The notes beneath the pieces are model-generated. The model saw only the letters and a program-made list of their open reading frames with translations. It did no database searches and had not been told where the DNA came from. A DNA stretch of 64,000 nucleotides. It comes from JAENWD01 sp963796915. Its GTDB lineage: Bacteria; Acidobacteriota; Vicinamibacteria; Vicinamibacterales; JAENWD01. The stretch lies in the NCBI GenBank assembly GCA_963796915.1, contig CAWCNI010000002.1:248001-312000 (forward strand), given 5' to 3'. Shown here piece by piece: positions 46,131 through 54,491 of the stretch. The stretch's first letter is position 1; each line of letters starts with the position of its first letter. The translations under genes were made by a program, and so were the position numbers.

Positions 46131-47501
46131 CTACAGCGACCACCCGCGCCTGAATTCGGGTTTGATGAAGCTGTCCGCCTCGGGCGTGCCGACGGCTTTC
46201 ATCGCCTCGCGGTCCCACTCGATCGACTTCCCGGCGCGCAGCGCGACGTTGCCGACGAGCAGCGATTCGGTGAGGGTCGCGGCGTAGGCGAAGTTCGACA
46301 GCGCGGTGCCAACTCCACGCGCGGCATCGACCCATTCGGCGTGATGGCTTGCCGGGCGCGTCAGTGACGGCGCCGGCGGCTCGAAGCCCTCGAACGACTT
46401 CCTCGGCAGCAGGACGAACATGTCGCCGTCGGTCTCTCCGCCGTGCCACGTCCGCGTGAAGAGCGTGCCCTTCGTCCCGACGATGAGCGATCCGCCGTCG
46501 TGGGTGACGAGCTTCTCGCCCTGGAAGAGATCTTGTGGCGGCAGCTTGCCGCCGTCATACCACGTCATCGTCACCGCCGGCCGGGTGCCGCGGGCCGGGA
46601 ACTGGTATTCGAGGATGGCCCAGAGCGGCGCGGTGTCCTTCGCCGCGGGATCTGTGAGCGCAGGCGCGCAATCCTTGATCGTCACCTCTGTCGGCGTCGT
46701 GAGCTCGAGTCCCCAGTACGCCGTGTCGAAGTTGTGGATGCCCATGTCGCCGATGGCGCCGGTGCCGAAATCCCAGAACCCGCGCCACTTGAACGGCACG
46801 TAGGCGGGGTTGTACGGACGCGCGGCCGCCGGGCCGAGCCAGACGTCCCAGTCGAGGCCCTCGGGCACGGCGGGCGTGTCGGTGGGGCGCGTGACGCCCT
46901 GCGCCCACCATCCCATCGGGCGGTCCGTCCAGACGTGAATCTCCTTCACGTCGCCGATGACGCCGGCGCGCAACGCTTCGACGGCACGGCGGGTCCCGAC
47001 ATACGCGTGCCCTTGCGTGCCCATCTGCGTCGCGACGCGCATCTCGCCGGCGACGCGCGCCATCTCGCGTGCTTCCCAGATGCTGTGCGCGAGCGGCTTC
47101 TCGCAGTAGACATGCTTGCCGAGCTTCATCGCGGCAATTGAGATGATCGCGTGATTGTGATCGGGTGTCGCGACGAGCACCGCGTCGATGCCCTTTTCCT
47201 GATCGAGCAACCGGCGCCAGTCCGAGTATTGCTTCGCGTCCGGGTAGTTCTTGAACGACTCGGCCGCCTGCCGCGCGTCGCAGTCACAGAGCGCGACCAC
47301 CCGGGCCGCCGGGACGTTGGCGAGGTCCCGCAGGTCGTCGGCGCCGCGGCCCCCGGCCCCGACGACGGCCACGTGGACGGTGTCGGATGGCGGAACGCGC
47401 CGGCCTGACCGCAGGCCCAGGGCACCCGCGCGCCGGGTCGTGCCAAGACCGTAAGCGAGCGCCGCGGCGCTCGTGAAAAACGTCCGTCGGGTCAGCTTCA
47501 C
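46131..47501 (-). CDS. Tat-exported Gfo/Idh/MocA family oxidoreductase
   Basis: A 456-residue NAD(P)-dependent oxidoreductase with a twin-arginine leader (LTRRTFFTSAAALAYG), so it is probably exported folded with its cofactor. The dinucleotide motif VAVVGAGGRGADD is near residue 44; YCEKPLAHSIWEA (about 129) holds the catalytic Lys; GDMGIHNFDTAYW (about 252) holds the active-site His. Such exported members occur in sugar or glycoside metabolism of Acidobacteria and Planctomycetes; the substrate is unknown. Confidence 0.9.
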   Translation of the reverse strand: MKLTRRTFFTSAAALAYGLGTTRRAGALGLRSGRRVPPSDTVHVAVVGAGGRGADDLRDLANVPAARVVALCDCDARQAAESFKNYPDAKQYSDWRRLLDQEKGIDAVLVATPDHNHAIISIAAMKLGKHVYCEKPLAHSIWEAREMARVAGEMRVATQMGTQGHAYVGTRRAVEALRAGVIGDVKEIHVWTDRPMGWWAQGVTRPTDTPAVPEGLDWDVWLGPAAARPYNPAYVPFKWRGFWDFGTGAIGDMGIHNFDTAYWGLELTTPTEVTIKDCAPALTDPAAKDTAPLWAILEYQFPARGTRPAVTMTWYDGGKLPPQDLFQGEKLVTHDGGSLIVGTKGTLFTRTWHGGETDGDMFVLLPRKSFEGFEPPAPSLTRPASHHAEWVDAARGVGTALSNFAYAATLTESLLVGNVALRAGKSIEWDREAMKAVGTPEADSFIKPEFRRGWSL

Positions 47502-47582
47502 GGCCGCACTATACGCCCACTGGCCATGCCGGAACAGCTGGCTCCGGGCGGCCGTCTATACTGGAAAGGCTCCCGGAGGTGT

Positions 47583-47645
47583 CCTCCGACGAGCCCGCGG
47601 CCTGTAGCCCCACGACCTGTGGGGCTGTGGACCCATGGACTTGTG
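47583..47645. repeat. CTGTGG-word hairpin gap
   Basis: Upstream of the ABC ATPase gene, words such as CCTGTAG, CCTGTGG, GCTGTGG and CATGG follow each other. AGCCCCAC and GTGGGGCT form an 8-bp perfect hairpin around 47605-47628. It resembles a short member of the intergenic repeat family. Confidence 0.45.
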
Positions 47646-47651
47646 AAAAAT

Positions 47652-48356
47652 ATGGGCATTATCGAGACGCAGGATCTCTGGAAGACCTACGTGATGGGCA
47701 GCGAGGAAATTCATGCGCTGCGCGGCGTGAACATCGCCATCGACAGCGGCGAGTACGTCGCCATCATGGGGCCGTCGGGGTCCGGCAAGTCCACGCTGAT
47801 GAACCTGATTGGCTGCCTGGACACGCCCACCAAGGGCAGCTACCTGCTGAACGGCAAGCAGGTCAGCCAGATGAACGACAACGAGCTGGCGCGGATCAGG
47901 AACGAAGAGATCGGGTTCGTCTTCCAGACCTTCAACCTGCTGCCGCGCGCCTCCGCGCTCCACAACGTGGAGTTGCCGCTCATCTATGCCGGCGTGCCGA
48001 CGAAGGAGCGTCAGGAACGCGCCAAGGATGCCCTGCGGAAGGTCGAGCTCGACCAGCGCATGTCGCACAAGCCGAACGAGCTCTCCGGCGGTCAGCGTCA
48101 GCGTGTCGCGATCGCGCGCGCGCTGGTGAACAACCCGTCGATCCTGCTGGCCGACGAGCCGACGGGAAACCTCGACTCGAAGACCGGCGTGGAGATCATG
48201 GCGTTGTTCGAGCGCTTGCACAGCACGGGCAACACGATCGTCCTCGTCACCCACGAACCAGAAATCGCCGCCCACGCGCATCGCATCATCCACATCCGCG
48301 ACGGCCAGGTCGAGAAAGACGTGAACATGCGTCCCCTCGCCGCGACCCACAGCTGA
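47652..48356 (+). CDS. LolD/MacB-type ABC transporter ATPase (orphan)
   Basis: A 234-residue ATPase of the family that drives FtsX-type permeases. Walker A GPSGSGKST (about 40), Q-loop FQTFNLLP, signature LSGGQRQRVAIARAL (about 143), Walker B ILLADEPTGNLDSKTG (about 164) and His switch VTHEPEIAAHA are all present, so it should be active. No permease gene is adjacent; the nearest FtsX-type permease is the ADOP gene at 50.5 kb, beyond the sortase pair. The 42-codon upstream extension is repeat-like, so ATG 47652 is chosen. Confidence 0.88.
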   Translation: MGIIETQDLWKTYVMGSEEIHALRGVNIAIDSGEYVAIMGPSGSGKSTLMNLIGCLDTPTKGSYLLNGKQVSQMNDNELARIRNEEIGFVFQTFNLLPRASALHNVELPLIYAGVPTKERQERAKDALRKVELDQRMSHKPNELSGGQRQRVAIARALVNNPSILLADEPTGNLDSKTGVEIMALFERLHSTGNTIVLVTHEPEIAAHAHRIIHIRDGQVEKDVNMRPLAATHS

Positions 48357-48453
48357 GCTTCAAATCGGCGTCCAACTCAGCACTGGCAACTATCCTTTGG
48401 TGTAGTGCACGGAGTCCGAAGGCAGCGGTATATTAGGCCGCTGTACTTGGACC

Positions 48454-49152
48454 ATGGCACCAACCCCCGGGCCGTCTCCAGCTGATCCGAAGATCGACAC
48501 GCGCGCGGGCCGCCCGCGCCGTGTCTCGATGCTGCGCGCCGCGGAATGGCTGGCGTGGAGCGCCGGCGTGGTGTGCGTCACGATCGTGGCGGCAGTCTCC
48601 CTGTCCGGCCACCTTGCGGCGCGGCGGGATATCGGGCGTTTTACGGCCGCGCGCGCCGACGCCCACTTTGCGGCCGGAGCGCCGGACCTCGCGCTCTGGT
48701 CGCCCGAACGCATCAGCGCCTGGCGCGAGTCATTGCGCGCCGACGCTCTGCCGCTCGCCGTGATGCGAATCCGCCGGCTCGCGATCGAGGCGCCCATCCT
48801 CGAGGGCACCGACGACTGGTCGCTGAACCGGGGCGTCGGCCATATCGCCGACACCGCCGCGCCCGGCGTCAAGGGCAACTGCGGCCTCGCCGGTCATCGC
48901 GATGGCTTCTTCCGCGCGCTGAAGGACGTGGCGGCCGGCGACACCATCGAGCTCGAGACGCTGCACGGCACCGAGCACTATCGCGTCGAGCGCTCCTGGA
49001 TCGTGGCGCCTGAAGACGTCTCCGTGCTCGACCCGACCCCGGCGCGCACGCTGACGCTCGTAACCTGCTATCCGTTCTATTTCGTCGGCTCAGCACCCCA
49101 GAGGTTCATCGTGCGGGCCGTCATCACGCGTGAAGATTCACGATCAGAGTGA
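48454..49152 (+). CDS. srtD: Class D sortase
   Basis: A 232-residue cysteine transpeptidase anchored by one N-terminal helix (about 32-52). The catalytic residues are visible: His148 (GLAGHRDGFF), Cys205 (LVTCYPF) and Arg217 (APQRFIVRA). It should cut an LPxTG-type signal and join the protein to an amine acceptor. The very next gene encodes a protein with LPKTG, a likely dedicated substrate. TATATT at 48429-48434 could be the -10. Sortase pairs in a diderm with thin peptidoglycan are uncommon. Confidence 0.88.
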   Translation: MAPTPGPSPADPKIDTRAGRPRRVSMLRAAEWLAWSAGVVCVTIVAAVSLSGHLAARRDIGRFTAARADAHFAAGAPDLALWSPERISAWRESLRADALPLAVMRIRRLAIEAPILEGTDDWSLNRGVGHIADTAAPGVKGNCGLAGHRDGFFRALKDVAAGDTIELETLHGTEHYRVERSWIVAPEDVSVLDPTPARTLTLVTCYPFYFVGSAPQRFIVRAVITREDSRSE

Positions 49153-49180
49153 CCCAGCAATCAGTTCAGGGAGGCAATCC

Positions 49181-49912
49181 ATGTTGCGCAATTCGATCCG
49201 TGCGGGTGTGGGGGTGTTGGTCTGCGTGTTCGGGCTGGCCGCGATCGGCGCGGCGCAGACGTCGACGACCAGCACCAGAGTCAGGAAGTTCGAGGTCGTG
49301 GCAGTCGACGGCAACAAGGTGGTGGTCAAGGGCCAGGACGGCACGAAGGAATACACGGTGCCCGACGACTTCCGCTTCGACGTCGACGGCAAGCAACTGT
49401 CGGTGCACGAGCTGAAGCCTGGCATGAAGGGCACCGCCACCGTCACCACGACGACAACAGTGACGCCGGTTCACATCACCGAAGTGCGCAACGGCACTGT
49501 CATGCAGGTGTCCGGGCCGACGATCATCGTCCGCGGGCCGCAGGGCATCAAGATGTTCTCGGAAGGCGACGTGGCCAAGCGCGGCGTGAAGATCTACAAG
49601 GACGGTCAGCCCGTCCAGCTGTCGGACCTTCATCAGGGCGACAAGCTGAGCGCGACCATCATCACCGAGGGGACGCCGAAAGTCGTCACCGAACGTCAGG
49701 TGCAGGCGAGCCTGGCGCACCCCGAATCGATGGGCGCGGCCCCGAGCGCTCCAGCGATGGCCCCGGCGTCGTCGTCGGCGGCGATGGCGCCCGCGATGGC
49801 GCCGAAGCACCTGCCGAAGACCGGCAGCGAATGGCCGCTGGTCGGACTGCTTGGACTGGCGTCGCTGGCGGCTGGTGCCGGCATCCGGACCATCCGGCAG
49901 CGCGCCGCCTGA
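49181..49912 (+). CDS. LPKTG-anchored secreted protein (sortase substrate)
   Basis: A 243-residue protein with a signal peptide (about 1-26, ending GAAQT), a beta-rich middle of repeated short strands (KFEVVAVDGNKVVVKGQDG, then VMQVSGPTIIVRGPQG), an Ala/Pro/Met linker, and a C-terminal sorting signal: LPKTG at 211-215, a hydrophobic helix, and a basic tail. It is 28 bp downstream of the sortase gene. GGGAGG lies 6 bp before the ATG. The middle region has no domain that I recognise. Confidence 0.85.
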   Translation: MLRNSIRAGVGVLVCVFGLAAIGAAQTSTTSTRVRKFEVVAVDGNKVVVKGQDGTKEYTVPDDFRFDVDGKQLSVHELKPGMKGTATVTTTTTVTPVHITEVRNGTVMQVSGPTIIVRGPQGIKMFSEGDVAKRGVKIYKDGQPVQLSDLHQGDKLSATIITEGTPKVVTERQVQASLAHPESMGAAPSAPAMAPASSSAAMAPAMAPKHLPKTGSEWPLVGLLGLASLAAGAGIRTIRQRAA

Positions 49913-50002
49913 TTCGTCAGCGCACCTGAACGTGCCTGGCCGCGCGCGACGAATCCGCGCGCGGCAGGCACCATCGACCTCGCAGCCCCGTCCCGACAAT
50001 CG

Positions 50003-50043
50003 CTCGTCCTCTCGTCCTCTCGTGCTCTCGTCCTCTCGTCCCC
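50003..50043. repeat. Octad tandem repeat R5 (CCTCTCGT)
   Basis: Four to five near-perfect 8-bp units (CCTCTCGT with one G variant) lie in the gap upstream of the padR operator. The top strand is entirely pyrimidine-rich here. Confidence 0.75.
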
Positions 50044-50061
50044 GCGGAACCTCGCCGACCC

Positions 50062-50103
50062 CTAGATCGTCTACAACCACACACTCGTTTGTAGATAGTC
50101 TAG
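50062..50103 (+). promoter_or_regulatory. PadR operator dyad
   Basis: A long inverted repeat: CTAGATCGTCTACAA (50062-50076) and TTGTAGATAGTCTAG (50089-50103), matching at 12 of 15 positions around a 12-bp centre. It ends 4 bp before the padR ATG at 50108. PadR proteins typically repress their own promoter by binding such dyads. Confidence 0.72.
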
Positions 50104-50107
50104 GCAT

Positions 50108-50437
50108 ATGGGCAAACCGACAGATCTCGTCCAGGGCACGCTCGATCTCCTCATCCTGAAGACGCTGTCGCTCGAGCCGGCACACGGCTGGGCCATCGCG
50201 AAGCGGATTCAGCAGATGTCGAGCGAAGTCCTGCAGGTGCAGCAGGGGTCGCTCTACCCGGCCCTCCATCGCCTGGAGCAACAGGGCTGGATCGCGGCCA
50301 CGTGGTCCGAGAGCGAGACGGGCCGGCGCGCGAAGACGTACTCGCTCACGCGCGCGGGACGCGCGCAATTCACTCGTGAGCTCGACAGCTGGAGCCGCCT
50401 GTCAGCGGCGGTCAACGCCGTTGTCACCACGGCCTGA
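50108..50437 (+). CDS. PadR family transcriptional regulator
   Basis: A 109-residue winged-helix repressor (LVQGTLDLLILKTLSLEPAHG, then GSLYPALHRLEQQGWI, wing to about 85). The short form lacks the C-terminal dimerisation extension. It is the standard partner of ADOP permeases in Acidobacteria, and the ADOP gene follows 74 bp later. Its own operator is the dyad at 50062-50103, so the two genes are probably controlled together. Confidence 0.92.
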   Translation: MGKPTDLVQGTLDLLILKTLSLEPAHGWAIAKRIQQMSSEVLQVQQGSLYPALHRLEQQGWIAATWSESETGRRAKTYSLTRAGRAQFTRELDSWSRLSAAVNAVVTTA

Positions 50438-50453
50438 CACGGAGCGCGACGGC

Positions 50454-50498
50454 GGGTGGGATCGGGTGGGATCAGGTTGGATCGGGTTGGTCGGGTTT
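50454..50498 (+). repeat. Decamer repeat R6 with G-quadruplex pattern
   Basis: About four 10-bp units (GGGTGGGATC, then variants with TT) lie between padR and the ADOP gene. The first two units give four GGG runs at 50454-50456, 50458-50460, 50464-50466 and 50468-50470, with loops of 1, 3 and 1 base, a canonical parallel G-quadruplex pattern on the coding strand and therefore also in the mRNA. Confidence 0.75.
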
Positions 50499-50511
50499 AA
50501 CGAGGTAAGCG

Positions 50512-53136
50512 ATGCGATGGTCTGACGCGATTCTTCAGCGGTGGCGTGCCCTGTTTCGCAGCACCAGCGTCGAGCGGGATCTCGACGACGAGCTGCGCGA
50601 CCACGTCGAGAGGCACGTCGAGGAGCTGGTGGCATCCGGGATGCCACGCGAGGATGCCAGAAGCCGGGCCCTGCGCGCGTTCGGCGGGGTGGACCAGGTC
50701 AAGGAGTCGGTGCGCGACACCTGGCACGTACGTGCGATCCGCGATCTCGCGCAGGACCTGCGCTACGGCGTGCGCGTGCTGGCGAAGGCGCCGACGTTCA
50801 CGATCGTCGCGGTCCTCACCATCGCGCTCGGCATCGGCGCCACGACCGCCATCTTCAGCGTCGCTGACGGCCTGCTGCTCAAGCCGCTCCGTTATCCGGA
50901 GCCCGATCGCATTGTCCGCGTGCTGACCCACTGGTACGAGAACGGCCGCAACTCCGAGAACATCTCCGGCGGGGACTTCGTCGATGCCCGCGACTCCTCC
51001 GGCATCTTCGACGCCTTCAGCTGGTTCTACGGCGACCAGATCGGCGTCCGCACCGGCAGCCGCTCCGAACTGGTCGGGACGTGGTTCGTGAACACGCCGT
51101 TCTTCAGGGTGTTCGGCGTGTCGCCCATCGCCGGGCGGACGTTCCGCGACGACGACGTGCAGAAGGCGGCCGTTGTTGCTTATGGCTTCGCGACGTCGCA
51201 TTTCGGATCGGCCCCGGCTGCCCTCGGGCAGACGCTGTCGATCGACAACCGGCCGTACGAGATCGTCGGCGTCATGCCAGCGGGGTTTCACTTTCCGCAG
51301 CTTGCCGACGTGTGGGTGCCTGAAAAGTCGCAGCCGGACAACCTGAACCGCAACGCTCACAACTACCCGACGGTGGCGCGCCTCAAGGCTGGAATTCCGC
51401 AGTCCACGGCAGATGCCGCGATGGCGACACTGAGCCGCCGGATCTCGACGGCGTTTCCCGACACCAGCAGCAAGAAGGGCCTCGTCGCGATGCCGCTGCA
51501 GGAGCGCATGGTCGGGAACACCCGCAGCACGATCTACCTGCTGCTCGGCGCCGTTGGCCTGCTGTTCCTGATCGCCTGCGTCAACGTCGCCAACCTGCTC
51601 CTGGCGCGAGCCACCGCACGCACGCGCGAGATCGCGCTCCGCGCGGCGCTTGGCGCCGATCGATGGCGGATCGTCAGGCAACTCACAGTCGAAAGCCTGC
51701 TGCTCGGTGCACTTGGCGGTGCGCTCGGGCTGCTCCTGGCCTATGTCGGGACCGCGGCGCTCGTCCGCGTGGCGCCGGCCGACTTGCCGCGTCTCGACGA
51801 AGTGCGGGTGGACCTCGCGGTGCTCGGATTCGCGGCGCTCGCTGCTGTCGTCGCCAGTCTGCTCTTCGGGCTCGCGCCCGCGTGGCAGGCGTCCAGGGTC
51901 AACCTTCGCGACCCGCTGACCGAGGGCGGCTCCAAGGGCGCGGTCGGAGGTGGCTCGACCCGGCTGCGAACGTCACTGGCCGTTGCCGAGATCGGCCTGG
52001 CGGTACTTCTCGCGGTTGGCGGCGCGCTGCTGTTCCGCAGCTTCATGGCGCTCTCCACGGTGGACCTTGGCTTCCATACATCCAACGTGCTCGTCATCCA
52101 GGCGCACCTGCCTTCAACCGACGACGTGAAGGACGAGGCGCGAGTGATCGGCCGGTACGACAGGCTGATGGCGTCGGTCTCGACAGTGCCAGGCGTCGAG
52201 GCAGTGGCCGCGACAGTGGGCCTGCCGATGGGGTCGCTCGGGTCGAACGGCTCGTTTGCCGTGGAAGGCAAGCACACGTTCGCGCCGGGCCAGAACCTCC
52301 CGTATGGCAACTTCCGGCTCACGACGCCTGGCTACTTCGGCGCCGTCGGAATCCCGATCCGGCGCGGCAGGGACTTCAACGCCGCGGATACTTACGACAG
52401 CCCGTTTGCAGTCATCATCTCGGACACGCTGGCGCGCGAGGTGTTTCCGCACGAAGACCCGCTTGGCCGCCGCATCCAGTGCGGCCTCGACTCCATGAAC
52501 TACATGACTGTCGTCGGCATCGTCGGCGACATCCGCGACGAGCCGGGAACGCCGCCGGCGTCGGAGCTGTTCATGCCGCTGGCGCAGCATCCCGGCCGGG
52601 GAAGCCTCGTGCAGATCGTAGTTCGCGCGGCCGTGCCTCCCGCGACGCTGAGCGAGACGATCGACGCCCGCATCAGGAGCGCCGATCCGGAAGTGGCGAC
52701 CAAGTTCACGACCTTCGATCACATGGCCGCAGACTCCATTGCGACGCCAAGGTTCCGGGCCACGCTGGTGGTCACCTTCGCCGGACTGGCGCTTCTTCTC
52801 GCGATGATTGGCGTCTACGGCCTGCTGACGTATCTGACAGCGCAGCGCACGCCGGAGCTTGGCGTCCGGATGGCGCTTGGCGCGGCGCCGACGTCGGTCA
52901 TCGGCCTCGTGCTCGGACGAGCCGCCGTGATTGGCGGGGTTGGACTGGCCGTCGGCATTGGCCTGTCACTGCTCTCGAGCCGCGCCCTTTCCGCGATGGT
53001 GTTCGGCCTCGGCGCCGTCGACTGGTCCACCTACGCCATCGTCGGCGCGTCGGTGATGACGGTGACACTGCTGGCCGCCGCCATCCCCGCCTGGCGCGCT
53101 GGAAGAATCGATCCGGTCCGGGTGCTGAGGAACTAG
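50512..53136 (+). CDS. ADOP family ABC permease (MacB-like)
   Basis: An 874-residue permease of the acidobacterial duplicated orphan permease type. The cytosolic N-terminal part (DDELRDHVERHVEELVASGM) precedes helix 1 (about 100-125), a MacB-PCD periplasmic domain, three helices and FtsX domain one (about 335-470), then a second half with another periplasmic region and FtsX domain two (about 750-874). It has no ATPase of its own. Such proteins export peptides or macrolide-like compounds by analogy with MacB. GAGG lies 6 bp before the ATG, and a G-quadruplex motif lies just upstream. Confidence 0.93.
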   Translation: MRWSDAILQRWRALFRSTSVERDLDDELRDHVERHVEELVASGMPREDARSRALRAFGGVDQVKESVRDTWHVRAIRDLAQDLRYGVRVLAKAPTFTIVAVLTIALGIGATTAIFSVADGLLLKPLRYPEPDRIVRVLTHWYENGRNSENISGGDFVDARDSSGIFDAFSWFYGDQIGVRTGSRSELVGTWFVNTPFFRVFGVSPIAGRTFRDDDVQKAAVVAYGFATSHFGSAPAALGQTLSIDNRPYEIVGVMPAGFHFPQLADVWVPEKSQPDNLNRNAHNYPTVARLKAGIPQSTADAAMATLSRRISTAFPDTSSKKGLVAMPLQERMVGNTRSTIYLLLGAVGLLFLIACVNVANLLLARATARTREIALRAALGADRWRIVRQLTVESLLLGALGGALGLLLAYVGTAALVRVAPADLPRLDEVRVDLAVLGFAALAAVVASLLFGLAPAWQASRVNLRDPLTEGGSKGAVGGGSTRLRTSLAVAEIGLAVLLAVGGALLFRSFMALSTVDLGFHTSNVLVIQAHLPSTDDVKDEARVIGRYDRLMASVSTVPGVEAVAATVGLPMGSLGSNGSFAVEGKHTFAPGQNLPYGNFRLTTPGYFGAVGIPIRRGRDFNAADTYDSPFAVIISDTLAREVFPHEDPLGRRIQCGLDSMNYMTVVGIVGDIRDEPGTPPASELFMPLAQHPGRGSLVQIVVRAAVPPATLSETIDARIRSADPEVATKFTTFDHMAADSIATPRFRATLVVTFAGLALLLAMIGVYGLLTYLTAQRTPELGVRMALGAAPTSVIGLVLGRAAVIGGVGLAVGIGLSLLSSRALSAMVFGLGAVDWSTYAIVGASVMTVTLLAAAIPAWRAGRIDPVRVLRN

Positions 53137-53240
53137 CGCACAAGCCGCATAAAGCGCACGCGCGCATCGGCGCCCTGCCGGACTCCTGCGTCGGCGGGGC
53201 AGGCGCATGCGGACATGGGCGTCTGGGCGCGCCCTGCGCC

Positions 53241-53246
53241 TATAAT
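53241..53246 (+). promoter_or_regulatory. TATAAT 6 bp before the MFS start
   Basis: A perfect -10 ends 6 bp before the GTG at 53253, leaving no space for a ribosome binding site. The same 6-bp spacing is seen at 5414-5426 and 8811-8823. No clear -35 is visible. Confidence 0.55.
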
Positions 53247-53252
53247 CGGCCC

Positions 53253-54491
53253 GTGCCACAGCGCCCGGTGCCCTACACGGCGATCGTCTGGCTGCTGGCG
53301 GCGTCGATCTTCATCAACTACATCGATCGGACGAACCTGTCGATTGCGGCGCCGCTGCTCCGCGCGGAGCTGCATCTCACCGGCGCGCAATACGGGGCGA
53401 TCGCCTCGGCGTTCTTCTGGACGTATGCGTTCTGCCAGCTGTTCTCGGGCGCGCTGGCCGATCGGTTCGACGTCAAATGGATTCTGGCCGGCGGCCTGGC
53501 AATCTGGTCGGTTGCGACAGGCCTCACCGGACTCGTGCATGGCTTCTGGACTCTGCTGGCCGCGCGGCTCGTGCTCGGCGCGGGAGAGTCGGTCGCCTAT
53601 CCCTCTTATTCGCGCATCCTCGTCGAGCACTACCCAGAGGAGCGGCGCGGCTGGCCAAACGCCGCCATCTCCGCCGGCTTCTCGCTCGGGCTGTCGTTCG
53701 GGATGCTGTTCGGCGGGATGCTCGTCGCGCGCACGGGCTGGCGTCCGTTCTTTCTTGGCCTTGGCGTGCTCAGCCTCTTGTGGCTGATTCCGTGGCTGGC
53801 CGTGATGCCGCCAACAGCAGGCAGCGGCGAGCGGCGCGGCCCGTCGTCTCCGGCGTTCTGGCAGATCGCGAAAGAGCGGCCGTTCATCGGCACGGCGATT
53901 GGCTTGTTCGGCGCCAACTACTTCAGCTACACGCTGGTGACATGGCTCCCCACGTACCTCGTGGAGGAGCGCCACTTCTCGATGGACCAGATGGCGATGA
54001 CTGGCGGCGCGATCTACGTCGTCATGGCGGCGGCATCGGTGGCGTTTGCGAGGGTTGCCGACGGTCGCATCAAGGCTGGCCTGAGCACGCCTGGAATACG
54101 ACGCACGATCTCGGCCGCCGGCCTGGCGATCTGCGCCGTCTCGGTCCTGGTCGCGGGACTGTCGAGCGAAGCCGTCGTGACAGTCGTGTTCCTGATTTCC
54201 GGCGGTTTTGGCTTTGGCGTGTTCTCATCGAGTCACTGGGCCGCCACCCAGACGCTCGCCGGTCCGCTCGCCTCGGGGCGCTGGACGGGGATGGAGAATT
54301 TCACGGGCAACCTCGCCGGCATGATCGCGCCGACGATGATGGGGGTTGTGCTGGATCGGACGGGTCACTACTACCTGGCGTTCATTGCGACCGCCATCAT
54401 CGCGAGCGTCGGCGCGGCGGCGTGGGTGTTCGTCGTTCGCGACGTCACGCCGGTCAGCTGGGCTCCCGGCCCGGAACCGGCACCACGCTGA
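53253..54491 (+). CDS. MFS transporter (anion:cation symporter-like)
   Basis: A 412-residue carrier with twelve predicted helices. The first loop INYIDRTNLSIAAPLLRAEL and GYVDR-like helix 1 fit the ACS subfamily (hexuronate, glucarate or phthalate carriers). GTG 53253 is the start; the long open frame before it lies over the ADOP gene in another phase. TATAAT 6 bp before the GTG suggests a leaderless message. The 3' end overlaps the convergent transglutaminase gene by 38 bp. Confidence 0.87.
   Translation: MPQRPVPYTAIVWLLAASIFINYIDRTNLSIAAPLLRAELHLTGAQYGAIASAFFWTYAFCQLFSGALADRFDVKWILAGGLAIWSVATGLTGLVHGFWTLLAARLVLGAGESVAYPSYSRILVEHYPEERRGWPNAAISAGFSLGLSFGMLFGGMLVARTGWRPFFLGLGVLSLLWLIPWLAVMPPTAGSGERRGPSSPAFWQIAKERPFIGTAIGLFGANYFSYTLVTWLPTYLVEERHFSMDQMAMTGGAIYVVMAAASVAFARVADGRIKAGLSTPGIRRTISAAGLAICAVSVLVAGLSSEAVVTVVFLISGGFGFGVFSSSHWAATQTLAGPLASGRWTGMENFTGNLAGMIAPTMMGVVLDRTGHYYLAFIATAIIASVGAAAWVFVVRDVTPVSWAPGPEPAPR

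Noticed and set aside
51663..54491. A 942-codon open frame read as a giant fusion ending in an MFS carrier
   Set aside because: The first 530 codons lie over the ADOP gene in another phase and are Arg/Gly/Ala-rich noise of high-GC DNA; the real start is GTG 53253.
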